Shown here piece after piece: positions 33,002 through 42,022 of a stretch of DNA of 64,000 bases (positions are counted from its first letter, which is position 1; each line of letters starts with the position of its first letter). The notes under the pieces are model-generated. The model had not been told where the DNA came from, made no database searches, and saw nothing but the letters and a program-made list of their open reading frames with translations. The DNA is from Intrasporangium calvum DSM 43043. GTDB lineage: Bacteria > Actinomycetota > Actinomycetes > Actinomycetales > Dermatophilaceae. The stretch spans positions 3,162,001 to 3,226,000 of the forward strand of contig NC_014830.1 of assembly GCF_000184685.1 (NCBI RefSeq), read 5' to 3'. A program made the position numbers and the translations under genes.

Positions 33002-33783
33002 GGTATGCCGCCGGGCTCCGTTCCCGACTCACCCTCGGCCTCCCCGCGGGGCTGGCTCTCCTGCTCCTCGTCGTCCCCCTGGCCGCGCTGCTGACGCGGG
33101 CCGACTGGTCACGCCTGCCGGGGGACCTCGCCACACCGACCGTCCTGCCGGCGCTGCGGCTGTCGTTGCTGACGACCTCGACGACCGCCGGTCTGTGTCT
33201 CCTGCTCGGCACGCCGCTGGCCTGGTTCCTCGCGCGGTCGGAGCATCGCGTGACCCGGTGGGTGCGGGCGCTGCTGACCGTTCCGCTCGTCCTGCCGCCC
33301 GTCGTCGGCGGCGTCGCGCTGCTCATGGCGTGGGGGCGCACCGGTCTGCTCGGCCAGCACCTGGCGCCCTTCGGGGTGCAGATCCCCTTCACGACCGTCG
33401 CGGTGGTCCTGGCGGAGACGTTCGTCGCGATGCCGTTCTTCGTGCTCGCCGTCGAGGGCGCCATGCGGGGGCTCGACCCGCGGCTCGAGGCGGTGGCCCG
33501 GACCCTCGGGGCGACCGACGTGCGCTACCTGCGCACCGTCGCGCTCCCCCTCGTCCTGCCCGGCCTCGCGAGCGGGCTGGCGCTGGCGTGGGCCCGGGCG
33601 CTCGGGGAGTTCGGGGCGACCCTGACCTTCGCCGGGAGCTTTCCCGGGCGGACGCAGACCGCGCCGCTGGCCGTCTACGCCGCACTCGAGCAGGACCCGC
33701 AGGTGGCGATCTCGGTGAGCATCGTGCTGCTCGCGGTCAGCGTCCTCGTGCTCGGAGTGCTCCGGGGCCGGTGGCTCCGATGA
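32998..33783 (+). CDS. modB: Molybdate ABC transporter permease
   Basis: A 261-residue permease with five or six helices and the conserved cytoplasmic loop EAVARTLGATDVRYLRTVAL (EAA motif near residue 170) that couples to ModC. The N-terminus MRYAAGLRSRL is encoded by a family A repeat variant. Its ATG overlaps the modA stop and its stop overlaps the modC ATG, giving tight translational coupling through the operon. Confidence 0.93.
   Translation: MRYAAGLRSRLTLGLPAGLALLLLVVPLAALLTRADWSRLPGDLATPTVLPALRLSLLTTSTTAGLCLLLGTPLAWFLARSEHRVTRWVRALLTVPLVLPPVVGGVALLMAWGRTGLLGQHLAPFGVQIPFTTVAVVLAETFVAMPFFVLAVEGAMRGLDPRLEAVARTLGATDVRYLRTVALPLVLPGLASGLALAWARALGEFGATLTFAGSFPGRTQTAPLAVYAALEQDPQVAISVSIVLLAVSVLVLGVLRGRWLR
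33003..33022 (+). repeat. Family A repeat variant at the modB start
   Basis: GTATGCCGCCGGGCTCCGTT, two or three bases from consensus, encodes YAAGLRS at the very N-terminus of ModB. Confidence 0.5.
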
Positions 33784-34835
33784 GGGGCGGGCTGGACGCG
33801 CGGATCCGTCTCACCCGCGGCACCCTGGACCTCGACGTGGAGCTCGCGGCCGGCCCCGGCGAGGTCGTCGGCGTGCTCGGGCCGAACGGCGGGGGCAAGA
33901 CGACGACGGTGCTGGCGCTGGCCGGCGTGCTCACCGGCTCGGACGGCTGGGTCCGCGTCGACGGCGCGACGTGGCACGAGGGCCGCGTGCGACGGGCCCC
34001 CGACCAGCGACACGTCGGCCTGATGCTCGCCGACCCGCTCCTCTTCCCCAACCTGCCGGCGGTGGAGAACGTGGCCTACGGGCTGCGCAGCCGCGGCGTC
34101 CGGCGTCCGGCCGCCCGCCGACGGGCGCTCGCCGAGCTCGAGCGGGTCGGGCTCGGCCCCCAGGCCGAGGCTCGACCGCGCGAGCTCTCCTCCGGCCAGG
34201 CCGCCCGGGTGGCGCTGGCCCGTGCCCTGGCGACCGACCCGGCGCTCCTCCTCCTTGACGAGCCGCTGTCGGCCCTGGACCCGGAGACCCGGGCCCGGAC
34301 CCGGAGCGACCTCGCCGCGCGGCTGGCCGCCTACGACGGCGTGACCGTGCTCGTGACCCACGACCCCCTCGACGCCCTGACCCTCGCCGACCGCCTCGTC
34401 TTCATCGAGAACGGCCGGGTGACCCAGGCCGGCACCCCCGGCGAGGTCCTCCGCCAACCCCGCAGCCCCTACGTCGCCACCGTGGTCGGCCTCAACCTCT
34501 ACGCGGCGACGGGTGACTCGCAGGGCCACGCCCGGACCGACTCCGGTTCGGTCCTCATGACGACCGACCCCACGGAGGGCCCGGTGTGGGTGGCCTTCTC
34601 CCCCAGTGCGGTCTCGCTGCACCGTCGCGAACCCGAGGGCTCGCCGCGCAACACGTGGGCGCTGCGGATCAGCGATGTCACCCTGCACGGCCAGACCGCC
34701 CGGGTCGGGCTCACCGGGCCGATCGACCTCACGGCCGAGGTGACGATGGAGTCGATCAGCGCGCTCGGGCTGCGGGTCGGGCAACAGGTGTGGGCTGCGG
34801 TCAAGGCGACCGAGGTGCGCACCTACCCGCGCTGA
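33780..34835 (+). CDS. modC: Molybdate ABC transporter ATP-binding protein
   Basis: A 351-residue ATPase: Walker A LGPNGGGKTTTVLALAG near residue 34, signature ELSSGQAARVALARALA (SSGQ instead of SGGQ), Walker B LLLLDEPLSALDP, and the H-loop VLVTHDPLDALTLADR. A C-terminal TOBE/MOP-type regulatory region (about 285-351: NTWALRISDVTLHGQTARVG) is typical of ModC. It powers molybdate import with ModA and ModB. Confidence 0.93.
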   Translation: MRGGLDARIRLTRGTLDLDVELAAGPGEVVGVLGPNGGGKTTTVLALAGVLTGSDGWVRVDGATWHEGRVRRAPDQRHVGLMLADPLLFPNLPAVENVAYGLRSRGVRRPAARRRALAELERVGLGPQAEARPRELSSGQAARVALARALATDPALLLLDEPLSALDPETRARTRSDLAARLAAYDGVTVLVTHDPLDALTLADRLVFIENGRVTQAGTPGEVLRQPRSPYVATVVGLNLYAATGDSQGHARTDSGSVLMTTDPTEGPVWVAFSPSAVSLHRREPEGSPRNTWALRISDVTLHGQTARVGLTGPIDLTAEVTMESISALGLRVGQQVWAAVKATEVRTYPR

Positions 34836-34842
34836 CCGTGGT

Positions 34843-34878
34843 TTGGCGGCATTACTTTGACGTCCTAGTATCTGGACC
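34843..34878 (+). promoter_or_regulatory. Promoter of the acyl-CoA dehydrogenase gene
   Basis: -35 TTGGCG (34843-34848), 17-base spacer, -10 TAGTAT (34866-34871), then seven bases to ATG 34879. This is the best-formed promoter of the leaderless type in the window. Confidence 0.6.
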
Positions 34879-36027
34879 ATGCCAGCGACGAGGCTGATGC
34901 CCACCGACGAAGCCGCCGACCTCATCGAGCTCACCCGGGAGATCTGCCACAAGGAGCTCGCACCGAAGGTCGACGAGTCGGAGCGCAAGCACCTCTTCCC
35001 CAAGGCGACCTTCCGCACCCTCGGTGCCGCGGGCCTCCTCTCGCTGCCCTACCCGGAGGAGTTCGGCGGGGGCGGCCAGCCGTACGAGGTCTACCTCCAG
35101 GTCGTCGAGGAGATCGCCTCGGCCTGGATGAGCGTCGCGGTGGGGGTCAGCGTCCACAGCCTCACCGCCTACCCGGTCGCGACCTTCGGCACCGACGCCC
35201 AGAAGGCGGCCCTCCTCCCGGGCATGCTGTCGGGCGAGCAGCTCGGCGCCTACTGCCTCTCCGAGCCGCTGGCCGGCTCCGACATCGCGTCGATGACGAC
35301 CCGCGCGACCCCGACCGGCGACGGGTCCTACTCGCTCAAGGGCACCAAGGCCTGGATCTCCCACGCCGGCCACGCCGACTACTACACGACGTTCGCCCGG
35401 ACGGCCGACACCGGCAGCAAGGGCCTGTCGACCTTCGTCGTCCCCGCGGACGCGGCTGGTCTTGCCTTCGCCGCTCCGGAGCGGAAGATGGGCCTGCACG
35501 GCGACCCGGTCGCCCAGGTGATGTTCGACGGCGTCGTCGTGGACGGTGCCCGCCGGATCGGCGAGGAGGGGCAGGGCATGATGATGGCGCTGTCCGCCCT
35601 CGACTCCGGCCGCCTCGGGATCGCTGCCGGGGCGACCGGTCTCGCGCAGGCCGCCCTGGACCAGGCCGCGACCTACGCCAACGAGCGACACCAGTTCGGC
35701 CGGCCCATCGCGAGCAACCAGGGCCTCGCCTTCCTCCTCGCCGACATGGAGGCCGCGGTCACGTCGGCCCGGGCCACCTACCTCCATGCGGCCCGGCTCA
35801 AGGACGCCGGTCGGCCCTTCAGCAAGGAGGCGGCCGTCGCCAAGCTCGTCGCCACGGACGCCGCCATGAAGGTCACGACCGACGCCGTCCAGGTGCTCGG
35901 CGGCGCCGGCTACACCGAGGACTTCCCCCTCGAGCGATACCTGCGCGAGGCGAAGGTGACCCAGATCTTCGAGGGCACCAACCAGATCCAGCGGCTCGTC
36001 ATCTCCCGGCACGTCCTCGCCGGCTGA
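34879..36027 (+). CDS. Acyl-CoA dehydrogenase
   Basis: A 382-residue flavoenzyme: [20 protein letters not shown] (FAD/substrate block), [50 protein letters not shown], and the C-terminal [20 protein letters not shown] with [20 protein letters not shown]. The catalytic base is expected in the FEGTNQ segment (Glu). It carries out the alpha,beta-desaturation step of acyl-CoA breakdown. It lies 29 bases ahead of an SDR gene, plausibly the next dehydrogenase step of the pathway. Confidence 0.93.
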   Translation: MPATRLMPTDEAADLIELTREICHKELAPKVDESERKHLFPKATFRTLGAAGLLSLPYPEEFGGGGQPYEVYLQVVEEIASAWMSVAVGVSVHSLTAYPVATFGTDAQKAALLPGMLSGEQLGAYCLSEPLAGSDIASMTTRATPTGDGSYSLKGTKAWISHAGHADYYTTFARTADTGSKGLSTFVVPADAAGLAFAAPERKMGLHGDPVAQVMFDGVVVDGARRIGEEGQGMMMALSALDSGRLGIAAGATGLAQAALDQAATYANERHQFGRPIASNQGLAFLLADMEAAVTSARATYLHAARLKDAGRPFSKEAAVAKLVATDAAMKVTTDAVQVLGGAGYTEDFPLERYLREAKVTQIFEGTNQIQRLVISRHVLAG

Positions 36028-36055
36028 GCCACCCCGAACCCCGGAAAGGCATGCC

Positions 36056-36823
36056 ATGCAGCTGAACTCGTCGTCGGTCGCCGTCATCACGGGCGGAGGC
36101 TCCGGCCTCGGGGGCGCCACGGCCCGCCGGTTCGTCGCCGACGGGGCCAAGGTCGTCATCCTCGACCTCGAGGGCTCGGCCGGCCCCGCGCTCGTCGAGG
36201 AGCTCGGCGCCGACCACGCTGCCTTCGTCGCTGCGGATGTCCGCGACGAGGCTCAGGTGCAGACCGCGATCGACCGTGCGACGGAGCTGGGCGAGCTGCG
36301 GGTGGCCGTGAGCTGCGCGGGCGTCGCCACGCCGGGGCGGGTCATCGGCCGCAAGGGGCCGTTGGCGCTCGACGCCTTCCGGACCGTCGTCGACATCAAC
36401 CTCGTCGGCTCGTTCAACGTCCTGCGCCTCGCGGCCGCCGCCATGCTCGACAACGAGCCCCTCGACGGCGACCGCGGCGTCATCGTCAACACCGCGAGCA
36501 TCGCCGCGTTCGACGGCCAGGTGGGGCAGGCCGCCTACGCGGCGAGCAAGGGCGGGATCGTCGGACTGACGCTCGCAGCGGCCAGGGACTTGGCGGACAA
36601 GGCGATTCGCGTCATGACGATCGCTCCTGGCACCTTCGAGACGCCGATGCTGGCCGGCCTCCCCGAGGAGACGCGGCACGTCCTCGAGCAGCAGGTGCCG
36701 CACCCCTCGCGGCTCGGCCAGCCCGCCGAGTACGCCAGCCTGGTGCGCCACATCGTCGACAACGCGATGCTCAACGGCGAGGTCATCCGTCTCGACGGGG
36801 CCCTGCGCATGCCGCCGCGCTGA
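36056..36823 (+). CDS. Short-chain dehydrogenase, 3-hydroxyacyl-CoA dehydrogenase-like
   Basis: A 255-residue SDR: the cofactor loop [40 protein letters not shown] with catalytic Ser, and YAASKGG carrying the Tyr/Lys pair. [20 protein letters not shown] and the C-terminus [14 protein letters not shown] match the HSD17B10 type that oxidises 3-hydroxyacyl-CoA. Spacing to the acyl-CoA dehydrogenase suggests an operon in fatty-acid or branched-chain catabolism. Confidence 0.88.
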   Translation: MQLNSSSVAVITGGGSGLGGATARRFVADGAKVVILDLEGSAGPALVEELGADHAAFVAADVRDEAQVQTAIDRATELGELRVAVSCAGVATPGRVIGRKGPLALDAFRTVVDINLVGSFNVLRLAAAAMLDNEPLDGDRGVIVNTASIAAFDGQVGQAAYAASKGGIVGLTLAAARDLADKAIRVMTIAPGTFETPMLAGLPEETRHVLEQQVPHPSRLGQPAEYASLVRHIVDNAMLNGEVIRLDGALRMPPR

Positions 36824-36996
36824 CCGACCCTGCTTGCTCGCCTCCTGAACGGCGAGGACGGCGTCACGCGCCACCTGTCATCGAGGGCACGTGCAAGGAC
36901 GGCACCACCGTGGTCTCCATTTCCGCTCCGACCGGACAACCGTTCGCGGCGGTGGGAGCGTATGGATCAGGTCCGCTCCTTCGACAGGGGAACCAC

Positions 36997-37491
36997 ATGG
37001 AAACCGCCGATCGTGAGGCCGACTTCACGGCCTACGTCCGGGCGAGGCAACGGCACTTCGTTCGCTTCGCCTACCTGCTGACCGGGGATCCGCACAGCGC
37101 CGAGGACCTCGTGCAGAGCGCCTTCGCCAAGGTCTACCGCAAGTGGGGGAACATCCACGGCTCGCCCGACGCCTACGTGCGCCAGACGATCATCAACGAG
37201 CACCACAGCTGGTGGCGCCGCACGTGGCGGCACCGGGAGGTCACGGGCAGCGACCTCATCACCTATGCCGACCCGCCGGCGCCCGCCGACCGCTACGCGG
37301 ACGGTGATCTCCACGACCACATCCGCAACCTGCCGACCCAACAGCGCGCCGCGATCATCCTGCGCTACTACGAGGACCTCACCGAGGCCCAGACCGCCGA
37401 GGTCCTCGGGATCTCCGTCGGCACCGTCAAGAGCCACACGAGCCGGGCGCTCAGCGCCCTGCGCGTCTCCATGAAGGAGGTCACGGCATGA
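36997..37491 (+). CDS. SigE-family (ECF) RNA polymerase sigma factor
   Basis: A 164-residue sigma factor. Region 2 is YVRARQRHFVRFAYLLTGDP with HSAEDLVQSAFAKVYRKWGN; region 4 is LPTQQRAAIILRYYEDLTEA and QTAEVLGISVGTVKSHTSRA. AGGGG precedes ATG 36997. The stop overlaps the next gene as ATGA, whose product is a membrane protein, the usual place for an anti-sigma factor. It probably directs a stress or envelope regulon. Confidence 0.9.
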   Translation: METADREADFTAYVRARQRHFVRFAYLLTGDPHSAEDLVQSAFAKVYRKWGNIHGSPDAYVRQTIINEHHSWWRRTWRHREVTGSDLITYADPPAPADRYADGDLHDHIRNLPTQQRAAIILRYYEDLTEAQTAEVLGISVGTVKSHTSRALSALRVSMKEVTA

Positions 37492-38774
37492 GCCCCAGCG
37501 AGCTGGATCTGCGCCAGACCCTGCACCACGATGCGGAGCGCATCGACGCGACCGGGGACTTCGCCCTCGCGGCGATCGGCCTCGAGCGGCGGCGGGCGCG
37601 CCGACGGACGACGATCGCCGCAGCCGCAGCGGTCACCGCCCTGGCCGTCGCGACCCCGATGATCTGGTCGAACCTCCGGACCGGGACCACACCGGCGCCG
37701 GCGACCTCGTCCACCGCTCCGGTCTCACCCTCCCCGTCACCGTCCCCCTCGGCGACCGCCACCGGCAGCCCGACCTCGGAGGAACCCACGCCCGCACCGA
37801 CACTCGATGCCGACGCCCCGCCCTCGGCCACCTCGCGGCCGAGCTTCACGGCCGTCGCCGGCGCGCCCGACGTGTCCAACGTGCACGGAACGACCGTCCA
37901 CGACCTGGTCCGCCACCGTGAGGTGACGCTGGAGGTGGCAGCCGACTCCCAGCTGGGGGGCGTCAACGGCCTGTTCGCCGATGGCTCCGTGCTCGGCAGC
38001 GTCCTCGCCGCCGGCGACTGGGACGTCGTCGTCTGGGACGGCGCGACGGGCGCCGTGCGGGCCCGTCTCGCTGCCGGTACGGTCCTCACCTTCGACTCCG
38101 CGCATACCCGCGCCACCTACATCGACGGCGCTGAGCGCCTGCACGTCATCCGAGCCGACGGCACCGTGGTCGCCACCGCCCCCCGCCCGGGGCTCCTCGC
38201 GGTCGGCATCATCGGCGACGTCGTCTACGTCAACGACATCCGCAGCGAGCGGCAACAGGGCTACACGTGGAACCTTCGGACCGAGGCCCTCGAACCGTTC
38301 GACGGCCGGTTCGGCCCGGCCCACGCCGGGTCAGGGCTGGTCGTCTTCCTGCCTGCACCCGACGCCGGCTCCGGGACGTGCTTCCGGCTGCTCGATGCCC
38401 GGGCGGACCTCGCCGTCCGGTGGACCGCCTGCGGGGACTTCTACCCGACCGCCTTCTCGCCCTCGGGTGAGCTCCTCGTCGGCGGCCTGGGGATCGACGG
38501 CGGGTCCCCCTATGACCTGTGGGTGATGCGATCCAGCGACGGGGCCCGCGTCCTTCACGTCGACGCCAACCGGACGGGGCTGATGCTGACCGGGAGCGCC
38601 GTCGACGATCGCGACCAGGCCCTCACGGTCGTCGCGCAGAACGCCGACCTCGAGGAGGGGCTGGTGCGGTGCCCGCTCGACGGCTCGGCATGCACCGTCG
38701 TGGGCAAACCGGAGCGTCTCGACACGACGACCGCATCCGGGATAAGTCCCCCAGCGTGGCAGGTCCTCCGCTGA
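37488..38774 (+). CDS. Membrane-anchored protein with beta-propeller-like outer domain, putative anti-sigma factor
   Basis: A 428-residue protein. Residues 1-45 are cytoplasmic and helical (SELDLRQTLHHDAERIDATG), where an anti-sigma contact could form. One helix (TIAAAAAVTALAVATPMIWS) follows, then a Ser/Pro/Thr linker to about residue 120. The outer domain has repeating strand patterns (GDWDVVVWDGATGAVRARLA, YDLWVMRSSDGARVLHVDA) like a beta-propeller. No zinc HxxxCxxC motif is seen, so it is not a ZAS anti-sigma. Its role is inferred from coupling to the sigma gene. Confidence 0.7.
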   Translation: MSPSELDLRQTLHHDAERIDATGDFALAAIGLERRRARRRTTIAAAAAVTALAVATPMIWSNLRTGTTPAPATSSTAPVSPSPSPSPSATATGSPTSEEPTPAPTLDADAPPSATSRPSFTAVAGAPDVSNVHGTTVHDLVRHREVTLEVAADSQLGGVNGLFADGSVLGSVLAAGDWDVVVWDGATGAVRARLAAGTVLTFDSAHTRATYIDGAERLHVIRADGTVVATAPRPGLLAVGIIGDVVYVNDIRSERQQGYTWNLRTEALEPFDGRFGPAHAGSGLVVFLPAPDAGSGTCFRLLDARADLAVRWTACGDFYPTAFSPSGELLVGGLGIDGGSPYDLWVMRSSDGARVLHVDANRTGLMLTGSAVDDRDQALTVVAQNADLEEGLVRCPLDGSACTVVGKPERLDTTTASGISPPAWQVLR

Positions 38775-38798
38775 GCGGCCGGTGCCTGAGAGCAAAGG

Positions 38799-38848
38799 GC
38801 CGCCCCGTCAGCCGGCGACAGGGGGGAACGCCTGGCCGACGGGGCGGC
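38799..38848. terminator. Long hairpin after the sigma operon
   Basis: GCCGCCCCGTC (38799-38809) and GACGGGGCGGC (38838-38848) are perfectly complementary; GGTGCC at 38781-38786 could instead pair with GGCACC at 38846-38851. It lies 24 bases after the stop, without a T tract. Confidence 0.4.
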
Positions 38849-38963
38849 ACCATTGGCTCCGAGGTCAAGCCTCGAGCCGCCCGAGTGGTGCAGGTCACCC
38901 CGCGTCCACCGGGTCGGGCCTCGGCGCGCACCCCTCCACGAATGCGCCCCGACGCCCTGGCAA

Positions 38964-38981
38964 CCGTCTCCGAGGAGACGG
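38964..38981 (-). terminator. Short hairpin downstream of the metallophosphoesterase gene
   Basis: CCGTCTC and GAGACGG with a CGAG loop, 77 bases past the stop on the minus strand, between convergent genes. Confidence 0.35.
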
Positions 38982-39057
38982 CCACTACTCTATTGACGAG
39001 CAGTGGCGCTCATCATGACACGAATTTCCGTTGAATCGAGAACTTTCTCGAAGTCAC

Positions 39058-40476
39058 CTAGGACCCCTGATCGTTCCGGACGATGATCGGTGGCTCGACG
39101 AGGTCGTTCGTCGGCGACAAGGCGGTCATGGGATGCGGCTGGCCGTCGTCGAGCAGCCCGGCCACCGGGGTGAGGCGGACCTCAAACTCCTCGACGTCGA
39201 CCAGGAGTAGATGCGCCTGCCCGGACCACGCCGTCGTGTGCGCCTCCTCGAAACCCTCCGGAACGCGCTCGTCGAGCTGGCCCGACGCCCCCGACACCAC
39301 GTAGGTCCGGCCCCCGACATCGCTGACCTGGAAGTTGTGCTCGTGGCCGGCAAGGACGAGACGTACGCCGGCCGCGTCGAAGAGCGGCTCGAAGGACTCG
39401 CGCATCTCCTCGTCGTTCTGGTGGTCCGGGCCCGCCGTGAAGACCGGGTGGTGGGAGAAGGGGATGAGCCACCGTCGTGGGCGCCCGCCGAACGTCTGCC
39501 GTAGCCAGTCCCGGTGCTTGGGGGCCTGGAAGTACCGGTGGATCTCTTGATCCTCGCTGTCCAGCGAGGTGTCCAGGCAGACCAGCTCGAGGTCGGCGCC
39601 GTAGCGGAGCCGGTAGAAGAGGCCGGGCAGGACCGAGGCCGTCTCGAGGCCGCGATGGAACCGCTCCTCGATGTGGAAGTTGTCCTCCATCTGGGCGCGG
39701 TCGTCGCTGCCCTCGGAGTCGGCGCTGTCGTGGTTGCCGATGGCTGGGAAGACGGGCACCCGGGCGATGGAGAGCCGGTACGGCTGGAAGAAGCTGGAGT
39801 ACCAGTCGTCGTCCTCGCCACCCCCCTCCTCGTCCACCCGGCCGCGCTCCCCCTGGTAGACGTTGTCCCCGAGCGAGAGGGCGAAGCGGACGTCGTGGTC
39901 ACGGACCAACCGGTCGAGGACGGCCGCGATCCGCTGCTGTCGCCGGCTCGACTCGGCGTCGGCGCGCATGCCCACGCCGTAGTCCCCCATCGCGACGAAC
40001 CGCAGTGGTGGCGTCGGGGCGTCGGGGTGCGGCCAGGTGTGGAACCTCAGGTCGTAGTGGCGACCGGCCGGTGCGAGGTCGTAGCCGCCCCGAGCGACCG
40101 GCACCCAGTCCCACAGCTCCTCGGCGGCCCAGTCGCGCCCGTCGACGATGACCCGGTAGTGGTATTCGGTGTCCGGTTGCAGGCCCTCCACCCAGACCCA
40201 GGCTCGTTCGTCCGGCGAGGCCTCGGCGACGACCTCGCCGCCCTCCGCCAGAACCTGCACCGTCGTCGGCCCGAACGTCTCCGCGCTGGATCCGATGCAG
40301 GTCCGCCGACCCACCTTGGCAGGCAGGGACTCGTCGTCGACGATGTCCCATCGACCGTTGGGCGCCCGCTCGAAGAAGAAGGCGCCCCAGGCGACGAGGG
40401 CGCGGTCGTGGGCGACGTCGACGAGGTGGACGAAAGGCTCCCGGTGAATCGCCGGGTCGGTCCGGGAGGGGGTCAT
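39058..40476 (-). CDS. Metallophosphoesterase with N-terminal purple-acid-phosphatase-like domain
   Basis: A 472-residue protein. Residues about 1-130 resemble the fibronectin-like N-domain of purple acid phosphatases (YHYRVIVDGRDWAAEELWDW). The catalytic domain shows LRFVAMGDYGVGMRADAES, ALSLGDNVYQGERG, FPAIGNHDSADSEGSDDRAQ, FSHHPVFTAGPDHQN and RLVLAGHEHNFQVSDVGG, the full set of metal-binding blocks. It has no signal peptide. ATG 40476 follows CATGAT by six bases. The substrate is a phosphoester of unknown kind. Confidence 0.85.
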   Translation of the reverse strand: MTPSRTDPAIHREPFVHLVDVAHDRALVAWGAFFFERAPNGRWDIVDDESLPAKVGRRTCIGSSAETFGPTTVQVLAEGGEVVAEASPDERAWVWVEGLQPDTEYHYRVIVDGRDWAAEELWDWVPVARGGYDLAPAGRHYDLRFHTWPHPDAPTPPLRFVAMGDYGVGMRADAESSRRQQRIAAVLDRLVRDHDVRFALSLGDNVYQGERGRVDEEGGGEDDDWYSSFFQPYRLSIARVPVFPAIGNHDSADSEGSDDRAQMEDNFHIEERFHRGLETASVLPGLFYRLRYGADLELVCLDTSLDSEDQEIHRYFQAPKHRDWLRQTFGGRPRRWLIPFSHHPVFTAGPDHQNDEEMRESFEPLFDAAGVRLVLAGHEHNFQVSDVGGRTYVVSGASGQLDERVPEGFEEAHTTAWSGQAHLLLVDVEEFEVRLTPVAGLLDDGQPHPMTALSPTNDLVEPPIIVRNDQGS

Positions 40477-40507
40477 GGGCCGATCATGCCCTGACCCCCT
40501 CACCGTG

Positions 40508-42022
40508 TCAGTCGTCGTTGTACTTCCGGCCCTTGGGGACGGTCACCACGATCGACACGATCGACACGAGGACGATCACCAGGTTGAAGATGAAGGTGAC
40601 CGCACCGGCTTGGCGCACGGCCTCGTTCGAGTGGATCCCCTGCGTGACGAGAACGTCTCCGACGAAGGAGACGCCGGGGCCGAGGAACGAGGAGAAGATC
40701 GTCAGGGAGATCGCGGCACCGATCGCACCACCGAGCGACGAGGCCATCTTGTAGATGCCGGCTCCCGCGCCCGCCTGCGCCGGCGGGAGGTTGGACAGGG
40801 CCGCGTCCGTCGACGGAGTGGCGTAGAAGGCCAGGCCGACGCCGAAGAGCGTGTAGGCGACGATCGCGAGCACCTGGTACTGGCCGACGAGGACGTTCGT
40901 CGGGATCAGCGCGAGGCAGGCGAGGCCGACGATGCCCGCGCCCCAGAGCATCGGCTTGCGCGGACCGAACCGGCGCAGCAGCTTCTCACCGACCCGGATG
41001 AAGCCGATGATGGCGACCGCATAGCCGATCGTGAGGAGTCCGGCGCGCCATGGGTCGAACATCTCGGGCCGGGCGATCTGCAGCATCTGCTGGCTCACGA
41101 TGAGCAGGCCGATCGTGCCGTTGAGCAGGAAGTTCGAGAGCGTGGCGCCGGTGAAGGTCGTGTTCTTGAACAGGGCGAAGTCGATGAAGGGGAGGTCGCG
41201 GGATCGCTCGACCCGAACGAACGCCCCGGCGCCGACGAGCGCGACGATGCCGAGCCCGAGCGTCATCGGACTGGCCCAGCCGATCTGGCGGCCGAAGATG
41301 AGGACGATCATCAGGGCGAGGACGGTGACCATGAAGATCGCGAGACCGGGCACGTCGAGGCGTCGGTTGGTCCCGGCCTCGGCCTTGCTCTCCGGGGTCC
41401 CGCGCAGGAGGAGGATCGCCAGGATCGAGACCGCGATGGAGACGTAGAAGATCACTCGCCAGTCGTAGGCCGAGGCGATGAACCCGCCGAAGAGGGCCGC
41501 GATCCCTGATCCGCCCCACGAGCCGATCGACCACATCGACACCGCCCGCTGGCGCTGGGGCCCGTCCCAGTACGCCTTCACCAACGCCATGGTCGCGGGC
41601 ATGATGCACGCGGCCGAGAGACCCTGGAGCGCGCGTCCGGTGAGGAGCATCGGCAGCGCGACCGACCCGCTGGCGAGGGTGAGCAGGAGCGAGCCTGCGA
41701 TGTTGAGGACGTTCCCGGCGAGCGCGACCTTGACCCGGCCGATGCGGTCCGCGAGACCGCCGAAGACGACGATGAACAGGCCGGAGAAGAGGGCCGTGAC
41801 CGACACTGCGAGGTTCATCTGGTTGAGGTCGACGAGCGGCTGGGCGATGTCGTCGATCGGTCCACCGTTGATGTCGGTGAGGATGGCCCGCGCAATGGTG
41901 CCAACCGTCCCGGCGAACAGCCAGAAGGTCAGCACTCCCATGACGATGCCGGTGAGGAGCTTGTCGTTGCCCTGGAACGCGCGTTTCGCTGCAGGGGCGG
42001 CCACAGCCTGGGTGGTGCTCAC
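40508..42022 (-). CDS. MFS transporter, 14-helix (DHA2-like)
   Basis: A 504-residue transporter with 14 predicted helices. It carries the MFS motif A FGGLADRIGRVKVALAGNVL after helix 2 and GRALQGLSAACIMPATMALV (motif C-like) later. The GTG start overlaps the stop of the M20 amidohydrolase gene, so the two are one operon, suggesting uptake or export of the amidohydrolase's substrate or product. A divergent Lrp-type regulator lies on the other side of the M20 gene. Confidence 0.88.
   Translation of the reverse strand: MSTTQAVAAPAAKRAFQGNDKLLTGIVMGVLTFWLFAGTVGTIARAILTDINGGPIDDIAQPLVDLNQMNLAVSVTALFSGLFIVVFGGLADRIGRVKVALAGNVLNIAGSLLLTLASGSVALPMLLTGRALQGLSAACIMPATMALVKAYWDGPQRQRAVSMWSIGSWGGSGIAALFGGFIASAYDWRVIFYVSIAVSILAILLLRGTPESKAEAGTNRRLDVPGLAIFMVTVLALMIVLIFGRQIGWASPMTLGLGIVALVGAGAFVRVERSRDLPFIDFALFKNTTFTGATLSNFLLNGTIGLLIVSQQMLQIARPEMFDPWRAGLLTIGYAVAIIGFIRVGEKLLRRFGPRKPMLWGAGIVGLACLALIPTNVLVGQYQVLAIVAYTLFGVGLAFYATPSTDAALSNLPPAQAGAGAGIYKMASSLGGAIGAAISLTIFSSFLGPGVSFVGDVLVTQGIHSNEAVRQAGAVTFIFNLVIVLVSIVSIVVTVPKGRKYNDD

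Noticed and set aside
38799..38851. Possible c-di-AMP riboswitch suggested by GACAGGGGGGAACGCC
   Set aside because: The other ydaO blocks are missing and no plus-strand gene follows; a terminator is simpler.
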